Shown piece after piece: positions 33,501-42,500 of a stretch of 64,000 nt of DNA. The notes beneath the pieces were generated by a model, which saw nothing but the letters and a program-made list of their open reading frames with translations, was not told where the DNA came from and made no database searches. The DNA comes from Crossaster papposus (taxonomy: Eukaryota; Echinodermata; Asteroidea; Velatida; Solasteridae), in the NCBI GenBank assembly GCA_037893245.1, contig JBAIAA010000095.1:620001-684000 (forward strand), written 5' to 3'. Numbering within the stretch: position 1 is the stretch's first letter; each line of letters opens with the position of its first letter. The position numbers and the translations under genes are program-made.

Positions 33501-36500
33501 CCCTGATTCCATACTTTTTTCTTCCTTTTTTTCTTGGCCAAGAACTTGTACATACCAAATCAAAATTCATTTTTAAAATTTTCCACCAATATACCATGTG
33601 CCCTCTGTTTATATCTATATTCAAATGGGCTTGGCGATATGCGCACACATCGTGTTTTAACCAAATTTATGTAAAACACGATGCGTGCGCATACCGCCGG
33701 GTACATTTGAATATAGATGTAAACAGAGGACACATGGTCTTTAAAAACAGCTCTGTCACCTAGGAGCCATCAACGTTCCTAAGCGTACAAAAGGGAGAAA
33801 AAGTAGGATCAAAATGTTTAAAACAGGACAAACGTAGGACTGCAAGACGACAAAAGCAGGACTTGAGGTTTGTGAGCTTTCAGGAGTAGTTTTTGTTGAT
33901 ATTTTACACTTCAAGGAACCTACTTTCAGCAAAGCTAGGTGGGCGTTGTACGAATTCTCCTCTGCGGCAACCGTCGCTTCTAGAGTAAAGAGGTGCAACG
34001 CTTTCTGCCTGGCGCCCTCGCTCAATCGGCTCAGGGTCTTCGGGCTGCGAGTCTCTTGGTGGGCGTTCTGCATTCCGTTGTCAAACTCCTCTGCGCGAAA
34101 GTTTCAACAAACAAATCACAAAGTACTTTCCGGGTACTTTCCGGGTACTTTCCGGGTACTTTCCGGGTACTTTCCGGGTACTTTCCGGGTACTTTCCGGG
34201 TACTTTCCGGGTACTTTCCGGGTACTTTCCGGGTACTTTCCGGGTACTTTCCGGGTACTTTCCGGGTACTTTCCGGGTACTTTCCGGGTACTTTCCGGGT
34301 ACTTTCCGGGTACTTTCCGGGTACTTTCCAGGTACTTTCTTTACTACCAAATATTGAGCTGTTTGATGCAAACAAAGCTAGACGAAAGTTTACCAATAGA
34401 CAACAAATAAAATCAGTGTTACCAGAAAACAATTTTTACTCGGGACTTTGGATGCATAAAGACTTTTTAATAACAGTTTTTGGGACAGAAGTACTTGGAA
34501 AGTACTCGGTGGAGTACTTATTGCATGCTTTTGTCTTAAAAACTTAATTCACTCAAGATTGTGATTGTTCAAAGTTTGTAATTTATTTTGTGACAATATG
34601 CACATGGTCTTTCCATCTATCAGGGCATAAAATACGAGATCAAATAAAAAAGGAATGCCCTTACCCAGAGCTTTCTGGTTAGCTTGGTCCAGCACACCCT
34701 CAAGGAGTTGGGAGTTCTTTAGAAGAAACGAGTCGCGGATGTTGTCCAAAGATGTCTGCGCCCGAGATAAACAAGACAAGGGCAACCATTGTAGCTGTTC
34801 CCATTAGCACACAAAATTCTATTCATTTTGGTATATATATTTGCTGTAAGTCTTAATGTGGAATACACAATGCAAGGGCTCCAGTCAATGGCTCGATTCG
34901 AGTCCAACTCGAGTCACATTTTTGCCGACTCGCGTCCCGATGGGTATGACTCAACTTGACTCTGCTTGTTATTCCAACTATATTTTTTTTACAAAGGCAA
35001 ATTCGCGATGGCCCTATTATACACATAGGGACTGGCAATGAGGTCAAGTCTATTCCCCCCGAGAGACTGTGAGTGACCAGAATGGGCCTATTTCCAAAGG
35101 CCGAAGGAAATAGGTCCCCCTTTCGGTCACTCACAGGCCCGAGGGGGGATAGACGTGCTCTAGTGACCGAATCATGCCAGTCCATATGTGTTTTATAACA
35201 CACCTCGGTCCAAAAATATAAAATAATCGTGATCCGATCCAGACGCCGCCATTTTTCAAATTAAGATGAGCCTGGCAAACCTCTTGAGGGCGCTGCAACC
35301 AGTCTATTGCCCGCTTCGGGAACTATTTCCCGCAAATTCACGGAGGGCGCAAATCTCACGCACTAGCCTAAATATTAGTTAACCCCACGTGACCGTGTTT
35401 CAGCCAACCAGAATACAGAACTAGCAAGAGGTGTGTTATAAATCCAAATATCTTTCTCGTGACATACTCCGCCTGTTTGCCAATTGTCATGCTTGCATCA
35501 TCAAAGGCACAATCTTATCATCACCTATTTGCCGTACCGTACCTGCAATTGGTCGAGGAATTTCTGGAAGGGTGCCGATCGTTGCAGTCGCTCCAGGGCC
35601 CTGGTGTAGCTGATAGTGCAGTCTCTCAAGACGTTTGCATAGCTGGATTTGAGCTGGGAGGTCTTCACGGGTAGGGGTAGCTCGCCGAGTTTGCGCTCAC
35701 CTTCTAACTGTGGGCGGTCCGAATCCCCATCAATTGAAAGAAAATTGGCAAATATTGTTATGGATTCTAACAATGCGTACAGTTTTACTGAGTTAAGTTA
35801 GTTAACCAGTTTATTTTGACATTGACTGGGCCAAGGCGCGAGATTGTTTTTCACGATCCTCGATTCGAGGTGGGTTCAGGCAGGCATCTGTGGATACCAC
35901 ACCCTGATATTTCCAGCCTCACTCGCTGTGCGCCGGTCGGCAACAGGTATTTCCGGCCTTGCTCCTGACGTGTTTATCCGTCATCCATTTTGAATTCAGG
36001 AAAAACTTTGCGGGTATATAAGACCTCCGACGTAAACTGGTTTAACGATGGTTAACTATAATTCGCGCCCAAACTTGCTTAGTGCTGAACTTGCTTATAA
36101 ACTCACCTCTGTTCTGTGTTGGATTTCACTGCATCTGAGCTTGATCTTCTTTTCATTCATGTCGACTGTGCGGTCATACTTCTCTTTAATCTGGCTCCCT
36201 AAGTCCCGAGTGGCACCAACTAGTACATCGTCCAGTCTGAAATATCAACGAGAAGAAAATACAAACACCAATTACCTCCGTGCAAAAAAGACCTCGGGCT
36301 AATTTCATGAAGCTGCTAAACACTAAAACGTGCTTAGCGTGACAATTATATCTTGGCAAAAACAGGGTTACAGACAAATAATTTCAGGTGAAGTATATTG
36401 TTTGTTAATGATATTTAGCCAGTTTGCGCCGGGATCATTTTAACATCTTTGAGCAGAGGCGCGGGATTATTTTTAACAAAACTCGATTTGAGGCGGGTTC

Positions 36501-39500
36501 AGGCCGATGGTACAGGGAAGCACACCCACTCGTTTCCGGCCTTGCTTGCTGCTGACAGACATTTACGGCCTTGTTAGTGACGCATTTATGCCTCCTCCGT
36601 TTTGAATCTGGGAAAAACTTTGTGTGTATCTACATCCTCCGGCGCGAACTGGTTATACTGGTTTTTGCTTGGTAATGAAAAGCACAACGAGTTTTAGCAG
36701 GTTTTTACCGAGCAAGATTGTTTGTGCCAAGCAAATTTGTTCAATGAAATTTGTGGAACAATAACCTGTCACTGCCAATTGACCTATTGGATTTGGGGGA
36801 AATTGGACAGGGGCGGGGCATGGTATCAGCAGGTAGGGGAGGGGGGGGGGGGGGGGGGGTTGTTGCAAAAAACTTACCCATACAGCACCTGCTGAATCAG
36901 CTTGTCTGTTTTGCTAGTCGCAGTCGCGTGCCATTGCTAAAAAAATCATTAAAAAGCAGTGCTCATCAATCAATCAATCAATCAATCAATCACAATCTGG
37001 AGTGCCGTGGCCTCGTGGTCTGGAGGGCTGAGATCATGATCTGCGGGTGATTCTGCAGGTTGCGAGTTTGAGTCCAGCATGAAGCTATGGTGTATGTGCC
37101 CTTGGGCAAGGCACTTTGTCATCACTCACTGCTTCTCTCCACCAAGGAGTAATGTATCGTGGTGGATTTTAGCTGGCTTGTGCCGAAATGGATGCATCAA
37201 TCTGTACATACTCCCAGGGAGTTGAGTTGGGATGGGATTTGAAATGTTTCATGGGCCCAGGGGTAATAATGTTGTAGTGCCTTGAGCATTTTATTTTAAG
37301 GTAGGATACACCATTGGTAATTAATTGAATTATCATGAATGGGTGGATTGGGGTGGGGGGGGGGGGGGCGGGTTGTATTTTATAGTAAATATCATTTGAA
37401 CTGACCTGTACGAAGTTTTACAATCATGGATGCCGAGAAAAGCACAAAAAACAGCGTTTGTTTTCAACCGGCATCGACCAGTTATTCTTATGTTATTTTT
37501 GGTTTTTCGCAATCACCGTCCGGCGATCGGAAATCTTTCTTTATAAAATTATATTTTTCGGAATAATTACAGAATATCTAGCGCAAACATTTTGCTGGGA
37601 TGCCTAGAATCATTATTTACTTTCAAGTGAGTAAGATATTTCTTAATAATTCGGTAGTAAATATTTTCGATATCTGCAAATGGTGCATCCTACCTTTAAA
37701 AGGTTTTATTAAATTATAATTTCAAGCAGGTAAACAGACCTCTAATTCCTGCTCGTCGATGGGGCCCATCTCGTACTGTTGATGCACCACCATCATTTCC
37801 GTATCGTAAAACTTGAGACAATCATGAACGGCAGATTGCTCCATGCTCCGGATGAAAGCCGACCATCGACTTGGTATCTGAGAAAAAGAGAAGAAAAACC
37901 TACTGTTCCTTAACCCTGGTTTTGCTACACCGCTCGAAAACAGTTTGATATTTGTTACCCACCACCCCAAAACCAGGTTAAAGTTGAAATTTTTCATATG
38001 AGAGATTTTTATACCATTGGATTGCTAGCGTTTTTAAGCTTTAAAATGATACATCACATGCACCAGTACCGCTATGGAATGAAAAGTAACGACGCTTCAA
38101 AAAGTGACATTTTGTTGCCATTCGCGGCAACAAGTTTGCTCAATTTGAGTAATAGCAACGACAACAAAAATCAGGAGAAGGCCGATATTATCACTTTCGG
38201 GGATTTTTAAAAAGGTTTAAACATGAACAGCCTATAAATTAGAGTTTTAACTAACGATTTATGAAGAAAAAAAACCAATCGACCGGCAACACATTTTTTT
38301 GTGTACAATGCCATATCTCGAAATGGCATTTGCCGACTTCCGCCTGGTTTTGGCTGGTGGGTCACATTTGTTATATAGACAGTGGTGTTCCCCAACGTGG
38401 CCTACTTAACCAGCTCGTGCCGGGATTATTTTAACATCACCGAGCCGAGGCGCGGGATTATTTTTAACAAAACTCGATCTGATGCTTGTCAGAAAATTAT
38501 CGTCTTATTTTTTGGGAGCATTTTCAAAGGCTTCACTGTGGACTTCGAAACAAAATCGGAAAATCACGCCGAAATATAATTCTCGCCCAACACTGTAACG
38601 GATACCTGAGACAATGACCCCTCATTGGCTGCGGTCACCAAGACTTCTATCAGCAATGCCAATTCGGCTCCCGTGATTGGTCGACCTGGATATGAATAAA
38701 TTACCATAATTTTATTTCAGCTTAGAAATTTGCCTCAAGATTATTTTCTTGTAGCTAAACTCCTTTTTTACAAATTATCTATTTACAATAAACCATTTGC
38801 ATTGTTGTCATGCAACGGCTGCAACTAGCAACATGTTTATTGAAGTAGCTTAAGAACTGTATTTTTTTATCTAAAAACTAAATATTGGAGAAAAAAGAAA
38901 AAAAATATCGTCAAATTCACTATTGATCATACTAAAAAATATTTTACAATCAGTGCCCTTGCGCATTCCTGCAAACAATTCATTAATTGATTACACTGAA
39001 ATTCACCTAAGGGTATGGATTGGCTTAGACTGTACTGGAATGCACCATTATGTTTGAAGGACTATTCCATTTTATTTCTCTCGGGATGATTTCTTGTCAA
39101 ACTTTTCAGGGTGCCAATTTTTGATTGGCTTGTCTGCATTGGACTGTACCATTATACTTGGATGGGCCATACCATTTTTCTCCTTGGGGATGATTCCTTG
39201 TCTGAGGGTGTTTATCAGACGGTTTCTCTCAATCTTATATTCTGCTGTGAGGTCCTCTTCACGCGCCTAAAAATAAGAGAAAAATTGTTTGCTTGAGTAG
39301 AAATGTTTTCAACTTTTATACAAATTTTCATCGCGAAAACTCCCCGTGATGTCGCGCGTTCGCGTCCGCGCCGAGTTTAAGCCAACTCCTAAAACAGGTC
39401 AGCAAAACAACATTTGCTTCAAAATACTAACTCCCAAATTCTTAATTTATTCAGAATGCACAGAGATTGATTCCGTCCTCACCAGAGAGAGGTCCTGTAG

Positions 39501-42500
39501 GATCTCTTTCTTAGTCGCGGGGAAGAACAAGGTGTGGCAGTCCACGTCTGGGAAGATGTCTAGAAGACTGATGCGGTGGTCTTCGTTCTCCCACGTGGAT
39601 GACTTCATCATCTCGTGAAGCCACTCGGATGGCGTTGGATCGTCGTTTCCGGTCACCTGGACGAAATCCTGCACAACCTACGTATCAAATGACGACAGTA
39701 GCGCTGGGCGAGTAACTCGACTATGTCACTACTCACGTTTTTTGTAATTTTTTTTTTTTTTTTGCAAAGTACTTGAGTAGAAAAATCACTACTCGCCCAG
39801 CACTAGACGACAGGGTCATCTCCAGATCACCACCGCCCCAACTCCTCCCCCCCAAAAAAAAAACACCTCAAGGCTCAACAAAATCCGCTGTTTCAGAAAA
39901 TTCAACCTTGAAGTTGATTATAAAATTCCTAAAAAAATATATTCTTAGAAATAAATATGATTATAACAATTTAAAACGACCCCCCCCAAAAAAAAAAAAA
40001 AAAAAAAACAACCAAATAATTGGCCTATGTAAACGTTAATATAGTCCCCGGCCCTCAACGCCAAATCATTCGCCAACGTGCATGTTTATGCCTAGCCCAG
40101 TCTATGGCCGGCCGGCCCCGTGTCCATCAGTGCAAAAAAAGAAGGGATTTCATGGAATCATTCGGTCTCAAACTTAGCATGCAGGTTCATTTATTATAGC
40201 GCATTGATATTTCGCCATAATTAGGACTTTTCCGTTGTTCCGTCTGGTGTAATTTGTCTCTAAATCTGCGTTTAAAGAAATTAAAAATATTCGCGATCAA
40301 CGCAAAACAGCATGGCGGAACAAGTCTGCGCAGGCGTGCACAGCTCGTCGCACCGAACAACAGAGGGCGCTCTGCTAGTGCCCTATGTTGTTCGGTGCGA
40401 CGAGCTTTGCACGCCGCGCCTGCGCAGACTTGGTCCGCCATATTGTTTTGCGTTAATCGCGAATTATTTTTGGCCAGTCTATACATGAGTAGTCTGGTAC
40501 CGTGTTTTTAGTAATAAACAACTCAACTACGTTTGATATGGTTGCCATGCCACGTTCTCTGCAAGTACTTGCGCGATACATGGCGCAAGCAGCATTTATG
40601 AAAACTGTGCGGGAGAGCGTTCGCTACGTACGTCGAAACAATTTGATCTTCGTAATGGGTCACAACGTTAACAATATTTTTAATAACACTTTCGACTACA
40701 TAATATAATGGAATCAATGAAAAGGGGCACGACAGCCAAGTGGCCGTAAGGTACGTGTTTTTTTTAAGGGGCTTCACGGCAATTCGCTGGGGCATCGCGG
40801 CAATGGCCGCTGGTGGCCGCTGTAGAGGTTGAGGCCTGATGTATATTTAAACGCAAATTTTTCCCCAGATTCAAAACGGATGACGCATAAACAAGTGACA
40901 AGCAAGGCCAGAAATGTATGTCAGCAGCGAGCAAGGCCAGAAATGCGTGGGTGTGCTTCCCGCTGGCCTGAACCCGCCTCGGATCGAGTTTCGTTCAAAA
41001 TAATCCCGTGCCTCGGCTCGGTGATGTTAAAAATAATCCTGGCGAGAACTGTTTAGCAAGGTTCTTTTTTACTTAAATCCTTTGAGCACTCATCACAACA
41101 ATTTTCAAGATTGTTGCTTTAATACTAAACAATCGAGGAACAAATTACAAAATTTGAAACGTACGGTTTTTTTCGTAATTCAAGATCAAAAGTGCATACA
41201 GTTGCAGTAATCCTGCACCCAAAGGCTCCATTGTGTTATTCTACAAGACAGTGGGTATTGTTATGGAATATAAAAAATATTCAATGAGAATTTTAAAAAA
41301 TTGAAACGTGGGACAAAAAAGTAGAAAAAAGTAGGAATGAAAAAAAAAGTAGAAAAAGTAGAAGCAAGTAAAAACAATTTTTTTTTTAAGTAAATGAAGA
41401 AAATGAAGAAAAAAAGTAGGACAAATAGAAGCAAGTTGAACAAAAAAATTGAAAAAATAGAAAAAGGAGGAATACATGAAAGCCTGGAACAAAAATTGTG
41501 TGTAAACTGTGTGAATTTTTAGCTAATCCTTCAAACTCACCCACAGAAGTGGCGGAAAATTCAGCAGATCGTGGTTGAAATCCTGGGCCCACGTAGCTCT
41601 GGATAGTTGAGACCTCAATGCAAACAGCTGCACAGAAAAAATTGACGTTAATTGGCAAACTGGAATAAGGACCCAACTATACTCTGGACACAATTTGAAT
41701 TGAATTTAAAGGGATCGTATACGTTTGGTAATTGGAGCCCACTGTTTGTTTCAAACCTATATAGTTATATAGATATATACCTTAAAACTAACCTGTAAAA
41801 ATGTCATTTCAAAAGGTGGTAGCGATTTTGAGATATTGCCGAAAATCTGGAGCGGTTATGTCCACGCAGAAGGAATAATCTGCATTGGAATACACAATCT
41901 GAGAAACGTCACTGCAGTAACGCTTTGCAGATTCAAATTTTGGGGGATAAAAAGTGATATCTTTTTTCATAACCGCAGTACTTCGAAGTGAAGTTTCTAA
42001 AAATGCATTATACTATCCAAAGCTGCTGTACTTCTTACCAAGTAAGTTTTTATGGCCATAAATTTTTGGAGTAATTACCAAACGTATACGAACCCTTTAA
42101 GTTAATTAATTAATTTAACCCTAACCCTCCAGGGTATTTTGGCTAGAAACCCTGCCAGACGCAACAGATTGCATACTTTGTCACATCGACTTGTGTGCAG
42201 AGTCTAGCAAGGTCAAGCAGTCACCACAGATGCACTGTGCTGGATCTGGCAGGGTTAGGGTTAAGAGAATTATAAAAAGCAGACGAGCATTCGCTGTACA
42301 TCGCGTTACCTGCGTTCTCCGCGACAGCAGTTCCAGGTAGTCCAAGTCGGCCTGGTCAATGACTTTGACCGAGTTGTAGATCAGGTAGGAGCTGAGCAAA
42401 GCCGCGACAGCGAAGACCTTCGCGTCGTAACTCTCAGACACGTTGTTGGCTGCAAAACCTGAACAGGTAAGGAACAAAAACAACAACAGAAATCACTAGG

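Noticed and set aside
33946-34547. Frames of 96-184 residues with repeated STRKVPGKYPE or GTFRVLSGYFP
   Set aside because: Chance frames through the GTACTTTCCGG array, on both strands.
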